Positions 1-8,841 of a stretch of DNA of 64,000 bases are shown here, piece by piece. Within the stretch, counting starts at the first letter, position 1; each line of letters begins with the position of its first letter. Origin of the DNA: Nonomuraea fuscirosea (GTDB lineage: Bacteria; Actinomycetota; Actinomycetes; Streptosporangiales; Streptosporangiaceae). Location of the stretch: NCBI RefSeq assembly GCF_003001935.1, contig NZ_PVNG01000002.1, positions 620,001 through 684,000 on the forward strand. Direction: 5' to 3'. Below the pieces are notes generated by a model, which was given only the letters and a program-made list of their open reading frames with translations, made no database searches and had not been told where the DNA came from. The position numbers and the translations under genes were made by a program.

Positions 1-1280
1 GGGTGCCACATCGGCGACTGGTTGTCCAGGACGATCCTGATCGTCTCGCCCCGCTCGACGCGCAGCCGCATCGGGTCGTTCGCCAGCCGGTCGTTCATCG
101 TCCACTCGTTGCCCGACGGCCGCATGCCGAGCGTCACCGTCACCCGCCTGGCCGGGCGCGGGAGCTCGTCGGAGCCGCGGGCCTCCAGGTCGGCGTAGGT
201 GAGGATGCGCCCGTCCAGCTCGGGCAGCCGGACGTTCCTGTTCGGGGTGGCGGCGATCTTCGTCGTACGGACGACGGCGAACGCCCGCGCCCGCTTGCCC
301 TCCGCCTCCGCCACCAGCGGGAACGCCCCCGGCCCCAGCCGGACGAGGAAGTCGTACCGCTCGCCCATGCCGATGAGGAACGTGTCCACCGTGACCGGCC
401 GGCACGGGAAGCCGTCGGTGTGCGTGATGGCGATGCGGTGCCCGCCGAGCGCCACCCGGAACGGCGTGTCCGCCGCCGCGTTGATCATCCGGAACCGGAC
501 CAGCCGCCCCGGACGGCTGGTGAACACCGCGGGCGCGTCCGGCGTGCGGCCGTTGACCAGGTGGTACGGATGGACCAGCTCGCCCACGACCCCGCCCAGC
601 AGGTCGCTGCGCAGGGTGTCGTCGTGCTCGGTGCTGGCGTTCAGCCGGCGCAGCGCGTCGTCGGGCGTGCCCGAGATCCCGTCGAGCCAGTCGTCGAGCA
701 CGACCGTGAACTCCTCGTCGTACCCGAGCGGCTCGCGCGGGTCCTCGACGATCAGCGGCCCGTACAGGCCGCGGTCGTTCTGCATGCCGACGTGCGAGTG
801 GTAGAAGTACGTGCCCGGATCGGGGACCTCGAAGACGTAGTCGAACGTGCCGCCAGGCCGGGTCGCCTGCTGGGTGTAGCCGGGGGCGCCGTCCATCCGG
901 GGGTCGATCCTGATGCCGTGCCAGTGCACGGTGGTCGGCGCGGGCAGGTCGTTGACGAGCCTGGCCCGGACGATGCCGCCGGCGGTGGCCTCGATGCGCG
1001 GCCCGGGCAGCGACTCCCCGTAGGCCCAGGTGGAGACGGTACGCCGCCCCAGCGAGACCGACGCGGGACGCGCCCGCAACGTCACCCCGCGCGCGGGCCG
1101 CGCCGCCCTGCCCGCGCCTTCGGCGCTCCCGGCGAGCCCAGCGCCCCCAGCGCCCCCAGCGCCCCCAGCGCCCCCGGTGGCCGCCCGAGCGGCGGCCGGG
1201 GTGGCGCCCAGGGCGGCGAACATGCCGGTGACGAACAACCTGCGAGAAACCGGACCCCGCGCGCGTGCCGAACCATTCAC
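1..1280 (-). CDS. Multicopper oxidase, TAT-exported (3' end outside window)
   Basis: Laccase-type multicopper oxidase that would oxidise a substrate outside the membrane using a type 1 copper and a trinuclear copper centre. Translating the minus strand from a GTG at 1280 gives a twin-arginine signal (SRRLFVTG, about residues 13-20) and then a low-complexity GGAGGAGGAG linker. The N-terminal copper motifs follow: HWHG (about residue 100) and YFYHSHVGMQ (about 140). The reading frame leaves the window just as the C-terminal copper motif begins (SPMWHP), so the last copper ligands and the stop codon are not seen. The start is supported by a GGGGGG run about 7 nt upstream. It stands alone and is divergent from the LacI gene. 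A second TAT multicopper oxidase lies at 54109-55683. The family is certain; the substrate is unknown. Confidence 0.9.
   Translation of the reverse strand, partial: MNGSARARGPVSRRLFVTGMFAALGATPAAARAATGGAGGAGGAGGAGLAGSAEGAGRAARPARGVTLRARPASVSLGRRTVSTWAYGESLPGPRIEATAGGIVRARLVNDLPAPTTVHWHGIRIDPRMDGAPGYTQQATRPGGTFDYVFEVPDPGTYFYHSHVGMQNDRGLYGPLIVEDPREPLGYDEEFTVVLDDWLDGISGTPDDALRRLNASTEHDDTLRSDLLGGVVGELVHPYHLVNGRTPDAPAVFTSRPGRLVRFRMINAAADTPFRVALGGHRIAITHTDGFPCRPVTVDTFLIGMGERYDFLVRLGPGAFPLVAEAEGKRARAFAVVRTTKIAATPNRNVRLPELDGRILTYADLEARGSDELPRPARRVTVTLGMRPSGNEWTMNDRLANDPMRLRVERGETIRIVLDNQSPMWH
1141..1177. repeat. 9-bp tandem repeat inside the multicopper oxidase linker
   Basis: About four copies of the unit gcgccccca in tandem. 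On the minus strand they encode the Gly-Gly-Ala linker between the TAT signal and the first cupredoxin domain. Copy number could vary by slippage without shifting the frame. Confidence 0.75.
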
Positions 1281-1432
1281 AACAGATCCCCCCATCCACC
1301 TGGCAAGGTAACCGAGAGTGATCAAGAAATCCGCGCGCCACGCTCCAGCGGCACGCGAGCCGCCTCCGTCCCGAGCGGGTGACGCCCATCCGGAATCGGC
1401 TCTTGATCCGGGCGCAGGGCGCGGCATACGGT

Positions 1433-1446
1433 GTTAATCGATTCAC
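1433..1446. promoter_or_regulatory. Candidate LacI-type operator
   Basis: GTTAATCGATTCAC is a 14-bp palindrome with one mismatched pair and a central CG, the usual architecture of LacI/GalR-family operators. It lies about 90-110 bp upstream of the LacI-family gene that heads the sulfatase/importer operon, so autoregulation and substrate-induced derepression are likely. The assignment is inferred from shape and position only. Confidence 0.55.
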
Positions 1447-1536
1447 ATCGCCCGTGAGCCGGGGGATGAACATCCTCCCTAGGCTGACCTGTCCACCGAG
1501 ATCCGGCCTCCGAAATTACCCTAATGTCCTGTAGGA

Positions 1537-2559
1537 ATGCTAGGTTATTCGACTAACATGAGACCAACAGCGCGACAAGTGGCCGAACTGGCGAACGTGT
1601 CAGTGGCGACCGTCTCCTACGTGCTCAGCGGCAGGAACCGTCCGGTCGCCGCCGAGACCAGGCAGCGGGTGCTCGACGCCGCCAGACAGCTCGGCTACAC
1701 CCCCGACCAGGCCGCCAGGAGCCTGCGCAAGCGCCGCACCCAGCGGGTCTGCCTGGTGCTCAGCTCGTTCGGCGGCGTGCCGAGCGACGAGCGGCTGGCC
1801 ACCGACCTGCACGAGATGGCCGACGCGCGGGGTTACTCCGTGGTGTCGCTGTCCGTCTACTCCGAGGCCCGCGCGAAGTCCGCGGTCGAGGTGCTGCGCG
1901 GCGGCATCGCCGACGGCGCCCTGGTCAACCTCGGCGGCGACCACCTCACCCGCGACCTGCTCGCCGGCCTGGCCGGCACGGGGCTGCCGCTGGTGGTGAT
2001 GAGCAACGAGAGCGGGCTCGCGGGCTGCGACGTCGTCCGCACGCCCGAGGCCGAGGCGACCGCGGAGGCGGTCGGGCACCTGCTGGGCAGCGGGCGCCGG
2101 CGGGTCGCGTTCATGGCGCACCGGCACGAGGTCTACCGGGATCGGCCCGCGGGGCGGCTGCTCGGCTACACCACGGCCCTCGACCGGCACGGCGTCGAGG
2201 AGCGGATCGTCACCGGGGGCGCGGACGACCGCGTCTCGGCGTACCAGACGGCGACCGAGCTGCTGAGCTCGCCCGACCGGCCCGACGCGATCTTCGCCGC
2301 CTCCGACCGGGCCGCGATCAGCGCCATCTGGGCGGCCAGGGACCTCGGGCTGAGCGTGCCGGGGGACGTCGCGATCGTCGGCGCGGGCAACATCGACGAG
2401 GGTCTCATCAGCAATCCGCCGCTCAGCACCGTCGGCCCGCTCCGGCACGACTACACCGACGTCGTACGCCTGCTCTTCGACCGCCTCCAGGCCGAGGAGC
2501 CGCCGCCCGCCCGCGAGATCGTCCGTTCGTGGACCTTCATCCGGCGGGGCTCGTCCTAG
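1537..2559 (+). CDS. LacI-family transcriptional regulator
   Basis: DNA-binding repressor of the LacI/GalR family, expected to release its operator when a sugar ligand binds. The N-terminal helix-turn-helix reads ARQVAELANVSVATVSYVLS, followed by the hinge region (AARSLRKRRTQRV) and a periplasmic-binding-protein-like effector domain of about 270 residues. Full length is 340 aa, normal for the family. An in-frame ATG at 1558 (MRPTARQV) is an equally good start and fits the family N-terminus better. Neither start has a strong ribosome binding site. The next gene, a sugar-binding lipoprotein, begins 15 nt after the stop, so this regulator very probably controls the operon through 6986. Confidence 0.9.
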   Translation: MLGYSTNMRPTARQVAELANVSVATVSYVLSGRNRPVAAETRQRVLDAARQLGYTPDQAARSLRKRRTQRVCLVLSSFGGVPSDERLATDLHEMADARGYSVVSLSVYSEARAKSAVEVLRGGIADGALVNLGGDHLTRDLLAGLAGTGLPLVVMSNESGLAGCDVVRTPEAEATAEAVGHLLGSGRRRVAFMAHRHEVYRDRPAGRLLGYTTALDRHGVEERIVTGGADDRVSAYQTATELLSSPDRPDAIFAASDRAAISAIWAARDLGLSVPGDVAIVGAGNIDEGLISNPPLSTVGPLRHDYTDVVRLLFDRLQAEEPPPAREIVRSWTFIRRGSS

Positions 2560-2573
2560 AAGGGAAATCCGAG

Positions 2574-3839
2574 ATGCCCTCCCACCCCTCACGCCGTGAC
2601 CTGTTCCGTCTCGCCGGGGCGGCCGCCGCCGTTCCGGTGCTGGCGTCCTGCGCTGGAGCGCCCACCACGCAGAGCGCCGCCCCCGGCACCTTCACCGTCT
2701 ACTGGAACGCCGGCCACGACTACCAGGCCTACCGCAAGGTGATCGCCGAGTTCGAGCAGGCCAACAAGGTCAAGGTCAACCTGCAGAAGTACCAGTGGCC
2801 CGACCTGCGGACCAGGCTGCTGGCCGACTTCGCCTCCGGGACCGTTCCCGACCTGGTGGAGGAGCCCGGCGGATGGGTGCAGGAGTTCGCGATCTCCGGC
2901 AACGCCCGCTCGCTGCAGGACTACGTCGACCGCGACGGCGAGGCGATGGGCTTCCCCTCCGACTGGCAGCCGGTGACGGTCGAGCGCAACTCCTACCAGG
3001 GCAAGGTGTACGGGGTGCAGCTGCACCTGACCTGCAACACGCTGCTCTACAACCAGGCCATGCTCCGCGACGCGGGCGTGGCGGTGCCCACCACCTGGGA
3101 GGAGTTCCTCGACGCGGCCAAGAAGCTGACCGGGGACGGCGTCCACGGCGTGGCGCTCAACCAGGACTACACCTACCTGTGGCCGTGGATGGTGCAGGCC
3201 GGCGTCACCCCGTACGACCCGGAGACCGGCAAGGTGATGACCCCGATCGCGGACGCGGTCGCCGCGCTCCAGTTCCAGGCCGACCTCGTGCACAAGCACA
3301 AGGTCGCCCCGGTGCCGGTGTCCGGCACCGACTACTCGGGCCCGCAGAAGCTGTTCTCCGCCGGGCGCGCCGCGATGATCCTCACCGGCCCCTGGGACCT
3401 GGAGCCGATCAGGAAGACCAGCCCGGACATCGACCTGGGCGTCGCGCCGCCGCTCAAGCACAAGGTCGCGGCCACGCAGGCGGCCGGGGTCAGCATGTTC
3501 GTGCCGGCCAAGGCGGCCAGGCCCGACCTGTCGTGGGACTTCATCAAGCGCGTCACCGCCCTCGACGTCGAACGGGCCGCCACCAAGGAGACCGGCATGC
3601 TCATGCCGCGCGTCTCCTGGGCCGAGCTGCCCGAGGTGCGCTCGGACGCGGCGCTCAAGGTCTTCGCCGACGCGCTCCCCGACGCCAGGGACTCCTCCCA
3701 GCAGGTACGCCTGACCGGAAAGCTGGGCAAGTGGGAGGAGGCGCTCAAGGTCATGTACCAGCAGGTGCTGATCCAGAACCAGCCGGCGGACGAGACGCTG
3801 CGCAGGTTCGCCGCGAGCGCCGAGAGCTTCCTGAAGTGA
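2574..3839 (+). CDS. ABC sugar importer, solute-binding lipoprotein
   Basis: Extracytoplasmic binding protein of a carbohydrate (CUT1-type) ABC importer. The N-terminus combines a twin-arginine motif (SRRDLFRLAG, residues 6-15) with a lipobox (VLASC, Cys near residue 24), so it is probably a TAT-exported lipoprotein. The mature part has the family pattern (TFTVYWNAGHDYQAYRKVI, later ILTGPWDLEPI). The ATG at 2574 is preceded by a purine-rich AAGGGAAATCCGAG; longer versions would overlap the LacI gene. Length is 421 aa. It is followed by two permeases in coupled order. The ligand is unknown, but the sulfatase two genes downstream of the first permease suggests a sulfated or sulfate-derived sugar. 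Confidence 0.92.
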   Translation: MPSHPSRRDLFRLAGAAAAVPVLASCAGAPTTQSAAPGTFTVYWNAGHDYQAYRKVIAEFEQANKVKVNLQKYQWPDLRTRLLADFASGTVPDLVEEPGGWVQEFAISGNARSLQDYVDRDGEAMGFPSDWQPVTVERNSYQGKVYGVQLHLTCNTLLYNQAMLRDAGVAVPTTWEEFLDAAKKLTGDGVHGVALNQDYTYLWPWMVQAGVTPYDPETGKVMTPIADAVAALQFQADLVHKHKVAPVPVSGTDYSGPQKLFSAGRAAMILTGPWDLEPIRKTSPDIDLGVAPPLKHKVAATQAAGVSMFVPAKAARPDLSWDFIKRVTALDVERAATKETGMLMPRVSWAELPEVRSDAALKVFADALPDARDSSQQVRLTGKLGKWEEALKVMYQQVLIQNQPADETLRRFAASAESFLK

Positions 3840-4804
3840 GGCCCCGCACGCCGCCTGCCCCCGCCGCGCACCGGTCCGCCACGTCCCGTGGCCTTGCCGC
3901 GCACCGGCCCCGCCCCGGTGGCCTCGCCGTGTTCCGGCCGCGCACGCTGCAGGGCCGGTACGCCAGGACCGCCTACCTGTTCCTGCTGCCCGCGATCCTG
4001 TTCTTCGCCGCCTTCTTCTACCTGCCGATCGGCAACGTGGTCGCCACCGGCTTCCGCACGGGCCCGATGGCCGACCAGTGGGCCGGCCTGGACAACTACG
4101 GCCAGGCCCTGTCCGATCCGGCCGTCCGGCACTCGTTCCTGGTCACGGCCGGGTTCGCCGTGATGGTGGTGGCCGGGTCGATCGTCATCGGGCTGGCCCT
4201 GGCCATGGCGATCGACCAGCCGCTCAGGGGCCGGGTGCTGTTCCGGGTGCTGCTGCTGGTGCCGTACCTGACCTCCGTGGCCATCGTCGGCCTGCTGTGG
4301 CGCAACATCCTCGACCCCGAACTCGGCGTGCTGAACCGGGTGCTGGGCGCGATGGGCCTGCCGGGACAGACCTGGCTCAACACCGCGCCGCTGCTCACGA
4401 TCGCCGCCGTCACCCTCTGGCAGAGCGTCGGCTACACGATGGTGCTGTTCCTGGCCGGGCTGCAGGGCATCCCGGAGACCTACCACGAGGCCGCGAAGAT
4501 CGACGGGGCCGACGCCTGGCGCCGCTTCTGGCGGATCACGCTGCCGCTGCTCGCCCCGACCACGCTGTTCGTGTCGGTGATGGCGGTCATCTCGGGGCTG
4601 CAGGCGTTCGGGCAGGCGTACATCATCACCGGCGGCGGCCCTGGCGACGCCACCGACCTGTCGGTCTTCCACATCTTCAACGTCGCCTTCCGTACCAGGG
4701 ACTTCGGCTACTCCTCGGCGCAGTCGGTGCTGCTGCTGATCGTGATCGTGGCCTTCACCCTGGTCCAGCTCAGGGCGGGGCGGCGCGGGGAGGTGACGTA
4801 CTGA
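3836..4804 (+). CDS. ABC sugar importer permease 1 (MalF/UgpA type)
   Basis: Integral membrane permease of the sugar importer. Several hydrophobic segments are visible (TAYLFLLPAILFFAAFFYL, FAVMVVAGSIVIGLALAMAI and later ones). The cytoplasmic EAA loop reads YHEAAKIDGADAWRRFWRI, the docking site for the ATPase. I prefer the GTG at 3836, which overlaps the stop of the binding-protein gene (GTGA) and adds an Arg/Pro-rich N-terminus. A GTG at 3929 (VFRPRTLQGRYAR) gives a more typical length, so the start is uncertain. The next permease starts at the last base of this stop codon. No ATPase gene is nearby; actinobacterial CUT1 importers usually share an MsiK-type ATPase encoded elsewhere. Confidence 0.88.
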   Translation: MRPRTPPAPAAHRSATSRGLAAHRPRPGGLAVFRPRTLQGRYARTAYLFLLPAILFFAAFFYLPIGNVVATGFRTGPMADQWAGLDNYGQALSDPAVRHSFLVTAGFAVMVVAGSIVIGLALAMAIDQPLRGRVLFRVLLLVPYLTSVAIVGLLWRNILDPELGVLNRVLGAMGLPGQTWLNTAPLLTIAAVTLWQSVGYTMVLFLAGLQGIPETYHEAAKIDGADAWRRFWRITLPLLAPTTLFVSVMAVISGLQAFGQAYIITGGGPGDATDLSVFHIFNVAFRTRDFGYSSAQSVLLLIVIVAFTLVQLRAGRRGEVTY

Positions 4805-5610
4805 TGCGCAGGCCGCTGCTCTACACCCTGCTCGGCCTGGCCTGCCTGGTCACGGTCCTGCCGCTGCTCTACATGGTCTCGCTGTCGCTGCAGACGGAGG
4901 CGGAGACGCTGGCGGCCGACGCCGTCCTGTGGCCGGACGCGCCGCAGTGGGGCAACTACGCCGAGCTGTTCGCGCGGGCGCCGTTCGGCGACTTCATCGT
5001 CAACAGCCTCGTCGTGGCCGGCTGCATCACGCTGGCGCACCTGCTGTTCGACCCGCTCGTCGGGTACGTCTTCGCCAAGTTCCGCTTCCCGCTGCGCAAC
5101 ACGCTGTTCGTGGCGTTGCTGGCCACGCTGATGGTGCCGTTCTTCGTGCGGATGATCCCGCTGTACGTGCTGATGGCCAACCTGGGGTGGCTCGACACGT
5201 ACCAGGGGCTGATCACGCCGTTCCTCATGGACGCGTTCGGCATCTTCCTCATGCGGCAGTTCATCCAGCCCATCCCCGACGACCTGATCAGCGCGGCCCG
5301 CATCGACGGCGCCTCCGAGCTGCGGATCTACCGCAGCGTCATCCTGCCGCAGACGCGGCCGGCGCTGGCCGTGCTCGGGCTGTTCACCTTCGTCTTCCAG
5401 TGGAACGAGTTCCTCTGGCCGCTGGTCGCCACCAGCACGCCCGAGATGCGCACCATTCCGGTCGGGCTCACCCTGTTCAACCAGGAGTACTTCACGCTGT
5501 GGCACCTGACGGCGGCCGGCTCGGTGATCCTCTTCGTCCCCACCGCCGTCCTGTTCGTCCTGACCCAGCGCTACTTCGTCCGCGGCATCGCCCTGACCGG
5601 CCTCAAATAA
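4804..5610 (+). CDS. ABC sugar importer permease 2 (MalG/UgpE type)
   Basis: Second membrane subunit of the importer, 268 aa with about six transmembrane segments (first LYTLLGLACLVTVLPLLYMV). The EAA loop LISAARIDGASELRIYRSV is clear. Start ATG overlaps the preceding stop by one base (TGATG), so the two permeases are translationally coupled and presumably made in equal amounts. The sulfatase starts 14 nt after the stop. Family assignment is secure; the substrate is inferred only from the neighbouring sulfatase. Confidence 0.92.
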   Translation: MRRPLLYTLLGLACLVTVLPLLYMVSLSLQTEAETLAADAVLWPDAPQWGNYAELFARAPFGDFIVNSLVVAGCITLAHLLFDPLVGYVFAKFRFPLRNTLFVALLATLMVPFFVRMIPLYVLMANLGWLDTYQGLITPFLMDAFGIFLMRQFIQPIPDDLISAARIDGASELRIYRSVILPQTRPALAVLGLFTFVFQWNEFLWPLVATSTPEMRTIPVGLTLFNQEYFTLWHLTAAGSVILFVPTAVLFVLTQRYFVRGIALTGLK

Positions 5611-5624
5611 GGAGTTCCAGCATC

Positions 5625-6986
5625 TTGCGCCCGAACGTGATCGTCGTCTTCACCGACCAGCAGCGGTGGGACACCGTCGGTCCCTTCACCCCGAACCTCG
5701 ACCGGATGGCCAGGCACGGCACGCAGGCCACGGTGGCGATCACCCCGCAGCCGGTGTGCGCGCCCGCCCGCGCCGCCCTGCAGACGGGCCGCTATCCGAC
5801 CACGACCGGCGTGCACCGCAACGGCCGCGTGCTGCCGCCGGAGGAGCGCACGCTGGCGCACCACTTCGGCGCGGCCGGCTACGCCACCGGCTACATCGGC
5901 AAGTGGCACCTGGCCGGCACCGAGCCGGTCCCCGAGGAGCGGCGCGGCGGCTACCGGTCGTGGCTGGGCGCCAACGCCCTTGAGCACACCTCCGACGCCT
6001 ACCGGACGATCGTCTACGACGAGGCGAACGAGCCCGTCCTGCTGCCCGGCTACCGCTCCGACGCGCTGATGGACGCGGCCGTGCGGTTCGTCGCCGACCA
6101 CGCCGGCGAGCCGTTCTTCCTCTTCCTGTCGCTGCTGGAGCCGCACCACCAGAACGAGACGGACGACTACCCGGCCCCCGACGGCTACGAGGAGCGCCAC
6201 CAGGGCCGCTGGATGCCGCCGGACCTGGCCGCGCTCGGCGGGACCGCGCACCGGCACATGGGCGGCTACCTGGGCCAGGTCAAACGCCTGGACGAAGGGC
6301 TCGGCCGGCTGCTCGACGCGCTGCGCAGCATGGACCTGCTGGACGACACGATCGTGGCCTACACCTCCGACCACGGCAACCACTTCAAGACTCGCAACGG
6401 CGAGTACAAGCGCTCCTGCCACGACGCCTCCCTGCGGGTGCCGCTGGCGCTGCGCGGGCCCGGCTTCGACGGCGGCGGCGCGATCGGCCGGCCGGTCAGC
6501 ACCCTCGACCTGCCGCCGACGCTGCTGGACGCCGCCGGGCTGGACGTGCCGGCGGAGATGCAGGGCCGCTCGTTCCTGCCGCTGGTGCGCGACTCCCGCG
6601 CCGACTGGCCGGAGGAGGTCTTCTTCCAGGTGAGCGAGTCGGAGGTGGGGCGCGGCATCCGCACCTCGCGGTGGAAGTACTACGCCGTCGCCGAGGGCGC
6701 CGACCCGTGGGACGTCCCGGCCGCCGACCGCTACCGGGAGCAGGCGCTCTACGACCTGGAGCACGATCCGTACGAGCTGGTCAACCTGGCGGGGTACGGC
6801 TCGCACGCCGAGGTCGCCGCCGGGCTGCGGGAGCGGCTGGTGCGGCGGATCGTGGCGGCGGGCGAGGCCGAGCCGGTCGTCGAGCCGGCCGTGGCGCGGG
6901 CGGGGCGCGAGCAGGCGATGCCCGACCCGGAGGTACGGCTCCGCGGCCCGAAACCAGTCCGTTTCGGCCACCAGCCCCGTTCCTGA
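5625..6986 (+). CDS. Type I sulfatase (Cys-type, formylglycine)
   Basis: Sulfate-ester hydrolase of the alkaline-phosphatase-like superfamily. The signature C-A-P-A-R begins at Cys45; in this family the Cys is oxidised to formylglycine by FGE or an anaerobic maturase, neither of which is encoded here. Other active-site features are the N-terminal metal site (FTDQQRWD), GKWHL, and TSDHGNHF. The start is a TTG at 5625, chosen because an AAGGAG sits 10 nt upstream and the core beta strand begins at once (RPNVIVVFTD). No signal peptide is seen, so it is probably cytoplasmic and acts on imported substrate. It is 453 aa and the last gene of the LacI-headed operon. Confidence 0.92.
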   Translation: MRPNVIVVFTDQQRWDTVGPFTPNLDRMARHGTQATVAITPQPVCAPARAALQTGRYPTTTGVHRNGRVLPPEERTLAHHFGAAGYATGYIGKWHLAGTEPVPEERRGGYRSWLGANALEHTSDAYRTIVYDEANEPVLLPGYRSDALMDAAVRFVADHAGEPFFLFLSLLEPHHQNETDDYPAPDGYEERHQGRWMPPDLAALGGTAHRHMGGYLGQVKRLDEGLGRLLDALRSMDLLDDTIVAYTSDHGNHFKTRNGEYKRSCHDASLRVPLALRGPGFDGGGAIGRPVSTLDLPPTLLDAAGLDVPAEMQGRSFLPLVRDSRADWPEEVFFQVSESEVGRGIRTSRWKYYAVAEGADPWDVPAADRYREQALYDLEHDPYELVNLAGYGSHAEVAAGLRERLVRRIVAAGEAEPVVEPAVARAGREQAMPDPEVRLRGPKPVRFGHQPRS

Positions 6987-7043
6987 ACAGCCCTCTCCCT
7001 GAACAGCCCTGTCCCTGAACAGCCCGCCCCTGGACAGCCCCGC
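6982..7043. repeat. 16-bp tandem repeat after the sulfatase
   Basis: Four imperfect copies of CCTGAACAGCCC plus 3-4 variable bases start at 6982, 6998, 7014 and 7029. The first copy contains the sulfatase stop codon, so the array looks like an expansion of the 3' end of that gene. It leads directly into the terminator hairpin at 7050. Confidence 0.8.
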
Positions 7044-7049
7044 TCATAG

Positions 7050-7089
7050 GGCCGCCCCGCGCCTCTCCGGGAGGAGGCGCGGGGCGGCC
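7050..7089. terminator. Strong bidirectional hairpin terminator
   Basis: A perfect 16-bp stem (7050-7065 pairing with 7074-7089) closes an 8-nt loop between the convergent sulfatase and aminopeptidase genes. There is no U-tract, which is usual in high-GC actinobacteria. Symmetry suits termination from both directions. Confidence 0.85.
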
Positions 7090-7094
7090 GGGGT

Positions 7095-8696
7095 TCAGCT
7101 CGCGGAGACCGCGGGCCCGTGGGTGTGCGCCTCGGCGGCGCCGCTCCGGGCCGCCGGCGCCGGCGGGGTGGTGCCGATCGTGCCGGTGTCGAAGGCGTAC
7201 CGGCCCGCGAGGGTCGCGATGGCGTCGGAGTTCACGTCCAGCGCCTTGTCGTTGATGTTCTTGATGGTGTCGCAGGAGCTGTGGTAGCAGGGGTCGAGCG
7301 GGATGCCGGCCGTGCCGCCGAAGATCGCCGCCTCCTCCTCGGTCTTGCGCACCTCGGCGCCGGTGAACAGGCCGCCCGACGGGATGCCGACCGCGATGAA
7401 CGGCCCGTAGTCGGAGCGCCCGGTGAACGCCGTCGCCGTGAAGGGCTGCCCGCGCTTGGCGAAGAACTTCTCGAAGTCCTCCTCGATCACGTCGGATCCG
7501 GGCGGCCCGGCGGTGCCGAAGGCGTCACCGTCGCCGTCGTAGATGCCGAACGTGTAGTTGGGCGAGCCGATCATGTCGAAGTTCAGGTACAGCGTGATCT
7601 TGTCCCGCTGCTCCGGCGTCAGCGTGTCCACGTAGTGCTGCGAGCCGAGCAGGCCGAACTCCTCGGCGCCCCAGAAGGCGAAGCGCAGCTGGTTCTTCGG
7701 CTTGATCTTGGCCATCTGCAGCGCGACCTCCAGGGTGCCGGCGCTGCCCGAGCCGTTGTCGTTGATGCCGGGGCCCTCCTGGACGCTGTCCAGGTGCGCG
7801 CCGAGCATGACGACGTTGTCCGGGTCGCCCTTCCTGCTCTGCGCGATCACGTTGTAGGTGGTCCTGGTCTCCACGATCGGGTCCCAGTTCATCTTGACCG
7901 TGCTGCCGGCCGCGGCCAGCTCCTGGCCGACGGCGAAGCTGGCGAAGAACGACGGGATCGTCACGCCGGGCCCGCCCAGCGTCGGGTTGAGGTCGACCTC
8001 CGTACGGCCCTCCTGCCCCTCGTTGAAGACGATGGCGCCGGAGGCGCCGGCGGCCATGGCGTTGTCCACCTTGACGCGGAAGTTGCAGGTGCCGCGCTGC
8101 ATGAGCGCGATGTTTCCGGCCGTGAACCCGGCGAAGTCGGCGGCCTCGCAGCCCGAGGTCGAGGAGTTCGGCTCACCCGGCGGCAGCACGAGGTCCACGT
8201 TCTGGACGGTGCCGGTGACGCCGCCGGCGGGGGAGTCCACCATCGCGACGTAGTCGCTGAAGAACCCGTACGTGTACGACTTGGGCGTCCCGTCGGTCTT
8301 CTGCAGCACGGGCGGCGTGATGTAGCCCTCGAAGGTGAACTCGAAGGGCTGGATCGTCACGTCGTACCCGGCGTGGCGCAGTTTGCCGGCCACGTAGTCG
8401 CGGGAGGCGTCGAACCCGCGCGTCCCCGAGACACGGGTGTTGTCGTTCGCGGAGGCGATGGCCTGGAACGCCTTCAGGTGCTTCTTGACGTTCTTGCCGG
8501 AGACCGCCTTGACCAGCTTGTCCACGGCGTCCTTGGGTCCGTGCCCCTGTCCGGGACCGGGTCCGTGTCCGTGTCCGGGCCCGTGCCCGTGTCCGGGTCC
8601 TTGGGCGCCGGCGGGGGAGGCGATGGCCAGAGGCGACAGGGCCACGGCGGCGGCGGTGATGGCGCCGAGCACGCCCTTACGTAAGCGGGAACGCAT
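7095..8696 (-). CDS. Secreted M28 zinc aminopeptidase with PA domain
   Basis: Extracellular peptidase of family M28 (Streptomyces griseus aminopeptidase type), removing N-terminal residues with two zinc ions. It has a Sec-type signal (RKGVLGAITAAAVALSPLA), then a Gly/His/Pro-rich stretch (GHGHGPGHGHGPGPG) that might bind metal. A PA domain follows (IALMQRGTCNFRVKVDNAM), inserted before the catalytic core. Zinc-ligand motifs are visible: GAHLDS (near residue 300), NDNGSG, WGAEEFG (near 342), NFDMIGS and a late CYHSSCD. Start ATG at 8696 has GAGGAG about 6 nt upstream; a longer open frame upstream lacks this. Length 533 aa. Single gene, divergent from the aldo-keto reductase. Confidence 0.93.
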   Translation of the reverse strand: MRSRLRKGVLGAITAAAVALSPLAIASPAGAQGPGHGHGPGHGHGPGPGQGHGPKDAVDKLVKAVSGKNVKKHLKAFQAIASANDNTRVSGTRGFDASRDYVAGKLRHAGYDVTIQPFEFTFEGYITPPVLQKTDGTPKSYTYGFFSDYVAMVDSPAGGVTGTVQNVDLVLPPGEPNSSTSGCEAADFAGFTAGNIALMQRGTCNFRVKVDNAMAAGASGAIVFNEGQEGRTEVDLNPTLGGPGVTIPSFFASFAVGQELAAAGSTVKMNWDPIVETRTTYNVIAQSRKGDPDNVVMLGAHLDSVQEGPGINDNGSGSAGTLEVALQMAKIKPKNQLRFAFWGAEEFGLLGSQHYVDTLTPEQRDKITLYLNFDMIGSPNYTFGIYDGDGDAFGTAGPPGSDVIEEDFEKFFAKRGQPFTATAFTGRSDYGPFIAVGIPSGGLFTGAEVRKTEEEAAIFGGTAGIPLDPCYHSSCDTIKNINDKALDVNSDAIATLAGRYAFDTGTIGTTPPAPAARSGAAEAHTHGPAVSAS

Positions 8697-8841
8697 GCTT
8701 GCTCCTCGAACGTGGACGGTGAATCGGGTCAAAATGCGCACGTGCCCCCGAAACGTATTCATCGGCGGGGTGATAGGGAAGATTGACCGCGTATCCGTTG
8801 CATCACGGACCTGGAACGTCGCACTCGAAACGGGGAACCGC

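Noticed and set aside
1500..1555. Imperfect palindrome CTAATGTCC/GGAATGCTAG next to the LacI start
   Set aside because: Arms do not pair in register; the site at 1433-1446 is a much better operator.
2795..3835. Long open frame in the +2 phase through the binding-protein gene, continuous with permease 1
   Set aside because: Its product is Arg/Pro/Gly-rich, as expected for a shifted frame in high-GC DNA. The binding-protein frame has real motifs, so only the part after 3836 is a gene.
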